Assembly: GCA_963831235.1 (NCBI GenBank)
Contig: CAWHPS010000069.1
Span: 1 to 53,529 of the forward strand
Direction: 5' to 3'
From: CAWHPS01 sp963831235
GTDB lineage: Bacteria; Fibrobacterota; OXYB2-FULL-49-7; JAEUSG01
DNA: 53,529 bases
Notes under the pieces: generated by a model
Told to the model about the DNA's origin: nothing
The model's database searches: none
The model's input: only the letters and a program-made list of their open reading frames with translations
Shown here: one piece after another, positions 1 through 8,504 of the stretch
Position numbering within the stretch: position 1 is the first letter of the stretch
Layout: the number at the start of each line of letters is the position of its first letter
Made by a program: the position numbers and the translations under genes

Positions 1-31
1 AGTTTTAAAGCTTGTTATATCAATAAAATAC

Positions 32-1351
32 TTATTTTGCATTATTATTTGGTACAAGGTTATCCATAAAAACAGCCACCCCGGCGCTCATAATAATACC
101 CTTACTGATATTTTCTCCTTCCAAAAAGCCATCTGTTTTGTAACCCAATCTCAAAGTCACACCAATTTTATTATAATAAGCGGAAATATTTGTAATTACC
201 GCAGCCCCAGTCCCATCATCGGTCAATCGATACCTGTTGTAATCGCGCATTTTCATTCCAGGTTGGTTCCAGAAATGAGCCTCAAATCCCGGAAAAACAT
301 GTTTCAATGGCAATTTGGTTGAATATTTTATTCCTCCTCCCCAGAACTCTAAAGTTGATGACAAATCATGCCGTAAATACAAATTTAATTGCATTTTCCT
401 GGCACAGATAAGATTCTCCAAATAAATCTCTGGCCCAAATGGTGCCAACCCAAGCCTGATAATTGGCAGATACCTTATAGAATTAATTTCAATCATCGGG
501 TAAGAATATGCCTCTTCCCCGTTTAAAAGATATTTACGGAAATATGTATAAAGAGAAAAATAATTGTAGGGGTTGAGGAAATTTATAAAAGCCATCTTAA
601 ACAAATCGTTTCGAGTGAGAGAATCGGATTTGTTGATGCGATTTACATAATTCAAATATCTGTCAATATCACCACATTCACAATGACCGTTGTTTAGCTT
701 CGTTGTCAAAATATAAAGACCAAGATTATTGGCCGAAATACTATACAAAACAACTTCCCGATAGTTCATTGTTCCTCTTGTCAGCCATTTATCTCGAATA
801 GAATTTGCAAGAATACCGCTTGCTTCACAACCAGAGGAAAATATCATGGCATTTTCATAATCTGTCAATGGCAAAGAATCATCATAGCCGCCCTCCATTG
901 CAAACCCACCACCCGACCCCAAAGGCAAAAAGAGTTCGGATTTATAACTGTTTACCGGAGAGCCAAATTCCCGAAACCTTGCCCCGTGTCCAAACACTTC
1001 ATGCTGGATTATAAGAGCTGTCCAATCAATCTGGTTGTCCAATAATAGTGTCTTGCCCAGCCTATATGTTATTCCAATTGCCTTCTTTTTCCCGGTGTTT
1101 TCTGGAAACAGATGAGGGCGAAAATAACGATTTTCGGTCTCGAATAGAAAATGATGAAGGGTAGTTAAATCCTCGGCTCCCATATTCATGGAATAGTTTT
1201 CATCCATAATTAGAAAATATGGCGTTTGGCCTATGGAAAATGACCAGGTCAATATTATAAGAATTGGAATTAATATTATTGTGAACCGTGTGATTTTTGT
1301 TAAGCAAAGAACCATTTTGTTAATTTCTTTTAATGTGTAATTTGTTTCCAT
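32..1351 (-). CDS. Putative outer-membrane protein with HE-x3-HG motif, unknown function
   Basis: I do not recognise the family of this 439-residue protein. A hydrophobic segment at about residues 20-42 (FTIILIPILIILTWSFSIGQ) looks like a signal peptide or anchor, and a second in-frame ATG (Met13) would give a more typical signal peptide. Neither start has a strong ribosome-binding site. Near residue 117 an HEVFGHG motif lies in a helix-like stretch; the His-Glu...His pattern recalls metal-binding hydrolases but has three residues between Glu and the second His, not two. The C-terminal 150 residues alternate polar and hydrophobic residues like beta-barrel strands. The gene starts 1 bp after the stop of the upstream lipoprotein gene, so the two are probably cotranscribed. 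Metalloprotease activity is only a possibility. Confidence 0.7.
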   Translation of the reverse strand: METNYTLKEINKMVLCLTKITRFTIILIPILIILTWSFSIGQTPYFLIMDENYSMNMGAEDLTTLHHFLFETENRYFRPHLFPENTGKKKAIGITYRLGKTLLLDNQIDWTALIIQHEVFGHGARFREFGSPVNSYKSELFLPLGSGGGFAMEGGYDDSLPLTDYENAMIFSSGCEASGILANSIRDKWLTRGTMNYREVVLYSISANNLGLYILTTKLNNGHCECGDIDRYLNYVNRINKSDSLTRNDLFKMAFINFLNPYNYFSLYTYFRKYLLNGEEAYSYPMIEINSIRYLPIIRLGLAPFGPEIYLENLICARKMQLNLYLRHDLSSTLEFWGGGIKYSTKLPLKHVFPGFEAHFWNQPGMKMRDYNRYRLTDDGTGAAVITNISAYYNKIGVTLRLGYKTDGFLEGENISKGIIMSAGVAVFMDNLVPNNNAK

Positions 1352-1352
1352 T

Positions 1353-2687
1353 TCATCTTAAATTCTTATTTCCGATCCCTATTGCAGCTATTTTATTTTG
1401 GATTTGTAAACAAGTTAATGATTTGCGTCCGAGATTGACAACGGCATTAAACTCATCTAACGAAACAGGCGCAATTGGGCTTTTGGCCAGCGACTTAGCC
1501 ACGGTAGCACTTCTAAATTCCGCCGTAGCAATAATATCGCGAAGCCCCTGTTTGCCGATACTGAAATTGTCTTTAGGAGTGAAGCTGTACAATTCAAAAA
1601 GAATGCTGCCATATTGTACTAAAGTAACAATACACTGTAAGGAAATGGAGCTGGTATCCAGATAGGAAGCTTCGCAACCAATATTTCCATCAATTACAAC
1701 CTGACTTGTTGTGACACTTGTACCAAACTTAACATCGTCCTCAACAAACTGCCGGACTAATTTGTCTAGACTTGATTGAGGAAGTGGGGCGTTGATCGGC
1801 CAAAAGGCGGTTATAACCAGTCCGGCTATTTCAATAGTCGCTCCGTTTGTGTCTGCCAATATGAAACCTAAGAACGGGCTTCCATAAAGTGACCCATCGG
1901 AAGTTACGTTGTCCTTATCACTCACCAGTTCCCATTCACTGGGCAGACAAATTGAAAATCCGTATTTGGAACTCGATTGGCAGAGTGATGTTGTGAAACT
2001 CCAGGTATCAGACCAACCGCTTGGGCCCTTGCCATTGAGCGCATTTGTACGCCAGTAATATGTGGTTTTGGAAACCAACCCGTTGACGTTTCTTGAGGGA
2101 ATGGTAAGTCCGCTTTGATCCACGGTAGTAGTAGCAAAAGAACTTGATTTGGACACTTGTATTCTGTAAGAGGCAGCCCTGGAACTGGATAACCAGGAAA
2201 GAACAGGGTTAAGGCTGATGCCGGTAGAACCATTGATAGGCAATGAAAGCATGGGGGTTACGGGAAAATTTTTCCATGACGTTGTAAAGTTCCAGGTATT
2301 GGACCAATCGCTTGAACCATTGCTATTGGAAGCGTTCACGCGCCAGTAGTAAGTCGTATTCTCAGCCAATCCGCTGGCAGAGCTTAAGGTATCAGACAAC
2401 CCGTCTTTATCAATTGTGGCATTTGCAGCAAAAGACCCCAATGTTGATGGTTGGAGATGGTAAGAACCGGAACCGGAACTATGCGACCAGGAAAGAAGAA
2501 TACTTGTGTCAATACCGGTTGCACCATTATAGGGTGAAGAAAGAGTGGGGCTGGCGGGAAGCGTTGAGATCGGCGTAATATTCGTCGGGCCGGTGCTGTT
2601 CTCTCCGCAACCCATCATAAACGATAGGGACGCAATGGAAAGTAAAAGCTTCATACATAAGCTTTGAGAACGGTTTTTCCTGGACAA
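1353..2687 (-). CDS. Lipoprotein with two fibronectin type III-like domains
   Basis: The 444-residue product starts at a TTG chosen because AAAGGAGGAA sits 5-7 bases upstream; the later ATG at 2654 has no such site. A signal peptide ends in a lipobox-like MMGC (Cys27), followed by a Ser/Thr/Pro linker. Two repeated domains at about residues 45-138 and 143-235 share the pattern YYWR-x-NA...W-x-F-T-T, typical of fibronectin III-like extracellular modules. The remaining region (about 238-400) is a separate domain with several Cys residues; it faintly resembles PsbP/DUF1795-like folds, which I cannot confirm. It is probably an exported, lipid-anchored surface protein, cotranscribed with the following outer-membrane protein gene. 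Confidence 0.75.
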   Translation of the reverse strand: MSRKNRSQSLCMKLLLSIASLSFMMGCGENSTGPTNITPISTLPASPTLSSPYNGATGIDTSILLSWSHSSGSGSYHLQPSTLGSFAANATIDKDGLSDTLSSASGLAENTTYYWRVNASNSNGSSDWSNTWNFTTSWKNFPVTPMLSLPINGSTGISLNPVLSWLSSSRAASYRIQVSKSSSFATTTVDQSGLTIPSRNVNGLVSKTTYYWRTNALNGKGPSGWSDTWSFTTSLCQSSSKYGFSICLPSEWELVSDKDNVTSDGSLYGSPFLGFILADTNGATIEIAGLVITAFWPINAPLPQSSLDKLVRQFVEDDVKFGTSVTTSQVVIDGNIGCEASYLDTSSISLQCIVTLVQYGSILFELYSFTPKDNFSIGKQGLRDIIATAEFRSATVAKSLAKSPIAPVSLDEFNAVVNLGRKSLTCLQIQNKIAAIGIGNKNLR

Positions 2688-2910
2688 AACTTCCTCCTTT
2701 TTAATTTTGTTCTTATGATTTTATAATAATAATTCTATGCTCTTTTTCTTTTCTCTCACTCATTTGTTTTTACTGCTTTTTATAGGACACATCAAAAATG
2801 ACACACAACGGAGAATGCACATTGCATTCCAATACCTGCCTATCTGAGAAAGGATATTCTACCTCCTGCAATTAAGAATCCAATCGATTCGGTGCTTAGT
2901 ATGCCTAAAA

Positions 2911-5900
2911 CTATTTTGTCAATAACAGCCTTTTGATAAAGGTCTTTTTTCCGTCTGAAAGCCGCAGTAGATAAACACCGCTGCTGAGAGGATTCTGATG
3001 ATTATCATGTGCGTCCCAGAGCACAGATTGGCGTCCGTCTTTGTTAAAGGACCACTGCCTACAGATTCTGCCGGAAATGTCATGCACCGTCATGGTTGAC
3101 AGGGCTGCGTGTTCGGGGGGAATGCCAATCTCAATTTTGACGGCAGGATTAAACGGATTGGGGCCGCATTGGAAGAACGTTAATTCACGTATGGGTTCGG
3201 TGCTTATGCCTGAAAGGGCCATGAGACCAAGTTTCCGCGAAAAGGAAAGGCGGTATTTCCCATTGCTCTCCCTTGATCCACTGCGATGAAGAATAAAGTA
3301 TTTTCCGGAGGACGGTAAGCCCTGCACTATATGACAACTGTCCATTGGGTGGATATTTGTCCTGAAAGGGGACACTCCATCTGTTGTATAAAGAGTCAGC
3401 GCTCCAGCCATCGCTGCTTGAGCAGTGTCAGACCATGTTGAAATGGTGACGGTATCGCCCGCCACACCGAAAAAACTGAAATAATCCAAATCCTGGGACT
3501 CCCCAGAAAAGGTAATCGGAAAACAGCCTCCCAAAAGCACGGTATCGGTTGATGTTATGGCAAAGGCTTGACCGGTATCATTGTTAGGTTCGTAAGGGTC
3601 TTCAGGCGAACCGGTGATTCTGAATGGGGAAGAGAGGTTCTGGCCGCAAAAGAAAGTATCGGCGCTTTGAAATGCTATGCGGTACACGGAACTTGTGTCA
3701 CGGACATACGGAATGGTGAACGCAAAGTTTCCCGTGTTTGGAATGCTGTCTGCAATCCGGTAGAATTGATCATCCTTAAAAAGCAGTAATTTAACATGCG
3801 AAACCGCACCATAACTGGTCCAGGTGATAGGGCAGGTGAAACCTGCATTTAGAACAGTATCCTTGTCTTGTAAAGTGACAGAAAGACCGCAATCCGTGAT
3901 ACTGCCCGAGGAGTTGCGATACGAAAGAACGTAGTGACCATAATCGAAATCACTCCAACCTCGAACTCGGAGGAAATAATTTCCGGACTTGGGCATAATA
4001 AAGAATGCGGGGATGGCGAAAATCCAGGAATAGATTGTCGTCAAGAGTTGATAATCAAACGATTGAAGTATCTCCCCTTTTAGACCGTTTGCCGGACCAG
4101 TGAATCTAAAAGTAATAGTATCTCCCTTTAATGCGTTGAAGACAAACCAGTCCGTATCCTTAACCGTGCTTTCCGGCGGAAAATAAATATAACCTCCGGA
4201 AAGCGAATCACCGCTATGAAGCAAAAAGGCTGTGGACGCGCTGTTATTTGGTTCATAAGGATCGGTGCGGCCGACCCGTAATGTAAAAGGCGCGGACGTA
4301 TCGTACAATGTTAAACCAATGCTGCCGGCATCATGAAGCCTTAAGCGTACCTGGTCGTATGTAGATTGCAAAGGGGGGAAAAGGCATCGCAAAGTATCCA
4401 GGTTATTTTGTTGGCTGGCTAAATTAACCCAATGGATACCATCAAGACAAATGTCCACTCCAACGTTAAATCCCATGTTGTGATTTGTCCATTTGATCGT
4501 GTTGAAAGTATCGCATGCCCATATATCGCCGTTTGAAGGGGATAAAACATCATATCCCGCTTTCCAAACCTTTCTATAGGTAATAAAATAACGGCTGCAA
4601 TTTCCGGACCAAGGCGTTACCCGAATGAAATATTTTCCATTCTCCGGTATGCCAAGGCGTAGATGGGTGATTGTATCACGATAACCATCATGGAAGTACA
4701 CGCGACCACTGGGAGTAATCACATCAATATTATCAAAATATTGGTAATAATGATTGCTGCCTGCATAACCGACATTGATGTCCACCAAATCGCCTGCGGT
4801 CCCGTTAAAACAATAATAATCCGTGTCTCTTGGGGATTGGAAAGTGATTGCACCGACTGCGTCTGAAAGGGAATCACCGGTGAAAATAGTATAGGCATGA
4901 GCGGTATCATTATTAGGCTCGTATGCGTCTGGTCGGGATTGAACCAAAGTGCAAACAGCGCTGGTGTCGGATAGGGGGCTGAAGCCGCTATAGTATTCCG
5001 TTACGGCAAAACGGAGAGGTATGGTTGAATTGACAGGTGGGAATTTGACTTCAATCGTATGATCTGAATAAAAATTGCCAAAGTAATAAGCTTTGGCATC
5101 CGGGGTTGTGGAAAATGCCCAGAGCCCCACCGGATTTGGTACATTAGAACCGCTCCATGAAAATACATAGGTGGAATCCGATGAAAAAGTATTCATACCA
5201 AACGGCAAGTGCAGGGAGATATCACCTGCATGTTGTTTTAAAACCAGAGAATATCGGCCGTAGTACCCGTAGGAATTATTCAACCGAAAATAATAGGTCC
5301 CTGTTGAAGATGCGCGAAGGCAGAATTTATTATAGACAGAATCAGCCGCGCTTCCGGTCCAATCAGCTTGGTAGAAATGGAATCCATTCGGGCCATAAAC
5401 ATTCGCAGAGAAGTGATAGTTTATTGTGGATTTTCGACTATGGACAATGAAATCCACATAGTCCCCTGCGGATAGATCGCATTTGAACCAATCATCGTCG
5501 TTAAAAACAGAAAGGTGACCGCCGGCCAAAGAATCACCTATTATCAGTTTATACGCATGTGATGAATCATTATTCGGTTCATATATGTCAGGTCTTTCCT
5601 GTACCACCCGAAAATAGCCGCTTGTGTCAGTACCATTGTTGTTATCTTCGACCTTCATTCTTATGGAATCGGTACTCCCGAAAAATGGCGGTACGGTAAA
5701 CCGTAAACTGTCGTATTGGCCGGAATTGCTATATTTGTCATTGATTCTCAATGAGGCTCCACGCAAAGACAGAAGATATAAATACACATAAGAACCGCTT
5801 GATGCCGACCCGCGTTCCCACCGAACCGTATAAGTACTGTCACATTTAAGTGTATCTCCATCCTGGGGAGACAAAATGGTGGGCTTGCTCGCATAGAGCA

Positions 5901-5931
5901 GGGCGGATAGCAGCAGAATAAAGCGAAGCAT
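2911..5931 (-). CDS. Secreted repeat protein with type IX-like C-terminal sorting domain
   Basis: The 1006-residue protein has a clear signal peptide (MLRFILLLSALLYAS) and AGGAGG 5 bases before its ATG. It consists of four tandem units of about 221 residues. Each unit has an Ig-like domain resembling the Kre9/KNH fold (CDSTYTVRW, CDTFNTIKW and similar) followed by a domain opening with YEPNN at residues 117, 337, 559 and 780. The YEPNN domains carry a D-x-D-W/Y-F signature and resemble the bacterial pre-peptidase C-terminal (PPC) domain. The last 90 residues (GPNPFNPAVKIEIG...SGVYLLRL...KRLLLTK) match the pattern of type IX secretion sorting/FlgD-Ig-like domains, so the protein is probably exported across the outer membrane and attached or released. 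No catalytic domain is visible; adhesion or matrix function is a guess. Confidence 0.85.
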   Translation of the reverse strand: MLRFILLLSALLYASKPTILSPQDGDTLKCDSTYTVRWERGSASSGSYVYLYLLSLRGASLRINDKYSNSGQYDSLRFTVPPFFGSTDSIRMKVEDNNNGTDTSGYFRVVQERPDIYEPNNDSSHAYKLIIGDSLAGGHLSVFNDDDWFKCDLSAGDYVDFIVHSRKSTINYHFSANVYGPNGFHFYQADWTGSAADSVYNKFCLRASSTGTYYFRLNNSYGYYGRYSLVLKQHAGDISLHLPFGMNTFSSDSTYVFSWSGSNVPNPVGLWAFSTTPDAKAYYFGNFYSDHTIEVKFPPVNSTIPLRFAVTEYYSGFSPLSDTSAVCTLVQSRPDAYEPNNDTAHAYTIFTGDSLSDAVGAITFQSPRDTDYYCFNGTAGDLVDINVGYAGSNHYYQYFDNIDVITPSGRVYFHDGYRDTITHLRLGIPENGKYFIRVTPWSGNCSRYFITYRKVWKAGYDVLSPSNGDIWACDTFNTIKWTNHNMGFNVGVDICLDGIHWVNLASQQNNLDTLRCLFPPLQSTYDQVRLRLHDAGSIGLTLYDTSAPFTLRVGRTDPYEPNNSASTAFLLHSGDSLSGGYIYFPPESTVKDTDWFVFNALKGDTITFRFTGPANGLKGEILQSFDYQLLTTIYSWIFAIPAFFIMPKSGNYFLRVRGWSDFDYGHYVLSYRNSSGSITDCGLSVTLQDKDTVLNAGFTCPITWTSYGAVSHVKLLLFKDDQFYRIADSIPNTGNFAFTIPYVRDTSSVYRIAFQSADTFFCGQNLSSPFRITGSPEDPYEPNNDTGQAFAITSTDTVLLGGCFPITFSGESQDLDYFSFFGVAGDTVTISTWSDTAQAAMAGALTLYTTDGVSPFRTNIHPMDSCHIVQGLPSSGKYFILHRSGSRESNGKYRLSFSRKLGLMALSGISTEPIRELTFFQCGPNPFNPAVKIEIGIPPEHAALSTMTVHDISGRICRQWSFNKDGRQSVLWDAHDNHQNPLSSGVYLLRLSDGKKTFIKRLLLTK

Positions 5932-6019
5932 GAACTCCTCCTAAATTAAGTAATAAGCATCGAACTGCTATAGACTCTACCTTTTTGTTAAGGCACAAGC
6001 AACTAACCTCTCGTCATCT

Positions 6020-7033
6020 TTATGGACACTCGTAAAAAGCCGGTACGCACCATGTTACTTTGTATAATTCTAAAATGAAGTAATAATTGTATTTGGTACG
6101 CACTACAGCTTTAATGCAGGTATATTCTTTGTCTACGGCAACCCCAAGACTCTCAACCCAACTCCTGGACGGCTTCCCGGCTCGGGCTCCGAAATAAATA
6201 ATTTGAGCCGTATCCATAGGAGAAGAATCGGGTGGATTGGGAATAAAATTAAAACGTACTTCTACAACATCTTCACCGCAGCTATCCTTTCCTCCTGTAT
6301 TTTCTATGGAAACAATTTTTGCAATCCCGGTGTAAGACGTATCAGCAAGGCAGAGCGCCCTTTTCATAACACAAAAGTCAATAACAACCGGGGTGGTATC
6401 CTTCGGCAGGATAGTCAACTGAATAGTCGTGTCAGGATTAATAGGGAGCGATTCTGGTGAATCCTGATAACCGGAATCATTGTTTACTTTTTGCGCTGCG
6501 CTCAAACAATACTGACCAGGTGGGATATTTTTTATCATAATGGTTTTATGGGTGTCCAGAACAACATAATAAGGCGATCCGGTGATATAAGCGAGTCCTG
6601 TGTCACCTTCAAAAACAGAATCCCTTATTATTTCCCCCATAATATTTCCATGAAATTCCAAGGTCTTCAAAGTAATAGGTGAATGAATATCAATTGCAGA
6701 AAAATATTGACCTGTATTTTCCGTTGTGTCCCAGGCAAAAACGTTATACTTTGTACCTTCGCTCAAAGAATCGAAGGTGAACTTACCGTCATTGTCAGTA
6801 TAGGTGGTTTCAGCATGACCTGAATTAAAATAGGGCACATAATTATCCGAGAATATTGCAACACGAATTCCAGCCTTTAACATTCCATTCGTGCTTAAAA
6901 CCGTTCCGGTCAGGGTATTGGGTGTTCCTGAAACATTTCCAGCAACAGGGCCTTTATCCCGACCACAATTAATGAAAAGACCGGAAATAGCAGCAAAAAA
7001 TACCAAGGAAGACAAAAAAAATATCGACCTCAT
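6020..7033 (-). CDS. Lipoprotein with carboxypeptidase-regulatory-like domain
   Basis: This 337-residue predicted lipoprotein has a hydrophobic leader ending INC (Cys23). Residues about 38-125 (NTLTGTVLS...TYTDNDGKFTFDSL) follow the pattern of a carboxypeptidase regulatory-like/CNA-B-type beta-sandwich, common in surface proteins. The rest is beta-rich with six or more Cys and no recognisable enzyme motif. Its ATG overlaps the TGA of the upstream TIGR02147-family gene (ATGA, 7030-7033), so translation is likely coupled. That coupling suggests the upstream protein and this lipoprotein act together or are regulated together. Function is unknown. Confidence 0.75.
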   Translation of the reverse strand: MRSIFFLSSLVFFAAISGLFINCGRDKGPVAGNVSGTPNTLTGTVLSTNGMLKAGIRVAIFSDNYVPYFNSGHAETTYTDNDGKFTFDSLSEGTKYNVFAWDTTENTGQYFSAIDIHSPITLKTLEFHGNIMGEIIRDSVFEGDTGLAYITGSPYYVVLDTHKTIMIKNIPPGQYCLSAAQKVNNDSGYQDSPESLPINPDTTIQLTILPKDTTPVVIDFCVMKRALCLADTSYTGIAKIVSIENTGGKDSCGEDVVEVRFNFIPNPPDSSPMDTAQIIYFGARAGKPSRSWVESLGVAVDKEYTCIKAVVRTKYNYYFILELYKVTWCVPAFYECP

Positions 7034-7869
7034 TTATTTGTCCCTTTCTCGCCTACATTGATTGACATGGGAAAATATTGGAGATTGAGCTGATATACCC
7101 AATCTGCAGGCTCGTCATTAATCGCAATTTTTGACACCTTATTTCTGAATTCTACAATTTCTTTTTTTATCTCTTGAAAACCTTTTTCCGATACACCAAG
7201 AGTCAAAGTTGTTATATCCCTTTTTTCTTTTGGAAACCGATCCAAGGCTTCCCAGGCAAGCTTCATGGTTTCCTGTTGGAAATTAGTGATTGCAAGTGAT
7301 TGTATGACCTCCGCCGCACTGATGGCAACTGATGTAAGCTTATAGGAATTATCCTCTTTTTTTTCTATTAGTTTCAACCTCTCCAAAAGATTAACAGATT
7401 TTTTCGCCTCTGATTCGGTTATTGCCGGAGACAATGATTTTGCCAGTGTTTTAAAATCATCCTTAAAGTCAATCAGCCCGACAATTGAACGGATTACGCT
7501 ATGATACCACTTCGAATAAAACTCGAATTTATCTTCATCCACGGTTTCAATCTTGAGGGTGCCGCGGATAGATGCAATCTCATTATAGTATAAATTCTGT
7601 TCCTCTCTTGTTTTGGCCTGATTGAAAAAAACAAGATTCTCGAAATATAACGCTTCTGTCCTATTATGATTAAGCGCACTTGAGATTTTATTCGCAGTGA
7701 TCTTTGAAAGCCCTTTTTTGCCCTGCAGAATGGTTGTTAGCCACGATGATGAATTAACTCCCACTTTTTTAGCGAACCATCTATTTGAAACATATCCGGA
7801 TTTTTTCTTTTCAAGAATATAATCCTTTAAGTATTTTCTGTAATCAGTATAGGCTGTTATTGGGTTCAT
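7030..7869 (-). CDS. TIGR02147-family HTH protein
   Basis: The 279-residue protein begins with an N-terminal helix-turn-helix-like segment (ITAYTDYRKYLKDY...NRWFAKKVGVNSSSWLTTILQGKKGLS...KISSALN) typical of the TIGR02147 family, a large paralogous family first noted in Fibrobacter succinogenes and also found in Bdellovibrio. The middle and C-terminal parts are helical and match the family in style (GLIDFKDDFKTLAKSLSPAITESEAKKSVNLLERLKLIEKK, a winged-helix-like piece). It is the first gene of a two-gene unit with the overlapping lipoprotein gene. A DNA-binding regulatory role is inferred from the helix-turn-helix; the target is unknown. It is the strongest lineage marker in the window. Confidence 0.85.
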   Translation of the reverse strand: MNPITAYTDYRKYLKDYILEKKKSGYVSNRWFAKKVGVNSSSWLTTILQGKKGLSKITANKISSALNHNRTEALYFENLVFFNQAKTREEQNLYYNEIASIRGTLKIETVDEDKFEFYSKWYHSVIRSIVGLIDFKDDFKTLAKSLSPAITESEAKKSVNLLERLKLIEKKEDNSYKLTSVAISAAEVIQSLAITNFQQETMKLAWEALDRFPKEKRDITTLTLGVSEKGFQEIKKEIVEFRNKVSKIAINDEPADWVYQLNLQYFPMSINVGEKGTNK

Positions 7870-7911
7870 GGATTAACCGAATTCATTGCTTTTGTCATTT
7901 TAAAGCAGAAC

Positions 7912-7941
7912 AATATATACTTATTTTAATCAATTTTGTAA
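7912..7941 (-). promoter_or_regulatory. Possible sigma-70 promoter for the TIGR02147/lipoprotein unit
   Basis: Read on the minus strand, TTACAA (7936-7941) and TATATT (7912-7917) are 18 bases apart and lie about 43 bases upstream of the start codon. The surroundings are very AT-rich, so chance matches are likely. Confidence 0.35.
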
Positions 7942-8028
7942 GATTTGCCTTTTTATTTCGCTCTACATGGTGAGCACTTAACGGGTTTTCATTTAGGTGA
8001 TAAAAATCATCCCTCCCCCAAATACAAA

Positions 8029-8081
8029 TTGCCGGTCCCCGAGTAATGCGCCGTAGGCGCATTGTATCGAGGGGCCGGCAA
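8029..8081. repeat. Large imperfect hairpin between divergent genes
   Basis: TTGCCGG at 8029 pairs with CCGGCAA ending at 8081, and the inner arms AATGCGCC/GGCGCATT pair around a GTA loop, giving a long stem with a few mismatches. It lies between the divergent TIGR02147 gene and trxA, so neither flanking gene ends here, and no U-tract follows on either strand. It may be a REP-like palindromic repeat, a 5'-UTR structure for trxA, or a regulator-binding site. The rest of 7870-8163 holds only AT-rich sequence and weak promoter-like matches. Confidence 0.6.
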
Positions 8082-8163
8082 AATAAAATTATTGCAAATG
8101 GTTTAAGATTATAAATAATTTATCCAAACCATCATTTTAATGGAAGAAAGGTTGATAATAACT

Positions 8164-8490
8164 ATGGCAAAAGAATTCAATACCGCTAATTTCGAAGCAG
8201 AGGTGATTAAATCAAACCTGCCGGTAGTAGTGGACTTCTGGGCCCCTTGGTGCGGGCCATGCAAAGCAATATTGCCCTCTATTGATGAACTATCAAAGGA
8301 GATGGAAGCCACGGTCAGCATCGGCAAGGTAAATGTTGATGAAAACCCGGACATTGCCGGCAAATACGGCGTCATGTCAATCCCAACCATGATTGTCATT
8401 AAAAACGGCAATGTCATAGGCCAGATAGTCGGCGCGCTTCCCAAAGCGGAAATAAAAAACCGCATACTGAAAACCATTGAAAGCAATTAG
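8164..8490 (+). CDS. trxA: Thioredoxin
   Basis: This is a small disulfide reductase of 108 residues, the usual family length. The active site WCGPC is at residues 29-33, preceded by VVVDFWAP, and the cis-proline motif S-I-P-T has its Pro at residue 74. The ATG at 8164 is preferred over an upstream in-frame ATG (8140) because it gives the standard thioredoxin N-terminus and has GAAAGG about 12 bases upstream; the upstream ATG has no ribosome-binding site. It is followed 14 bp later by the CCA-enzyme gene on the same strand, so the two probably form a small operon. It supplies reducing power to cytoplasmic enzymes via thioredoxin reductase, which is not in this window. Confidence 0.92.
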   Translation: MAKEFNTANFEAEVIKSNLPVVVDFWAPWCGPCKAILPSIDELSKEMEATVSIGKVNVDENPDIAGKYGVMSIPTMIVIKNGNVIGQIVGALPKAEIKNRILKTIESN

Positions 8491-8504
8491 CTTTACAAGG
8501 GAAG

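Noticed and set aside
2813..2829. Perfect 6-bp hairpin (GAATGC...GCATTC) as terminator of the secreted repeat protein gene
   Set aside because: No U-tract follows on the minus strand and the stem is short.
8109..8486. 125-residue open frame opposite trxA
   Set aside because: It is the antisense shadow of thioredoxin, with no binding site or known motif.
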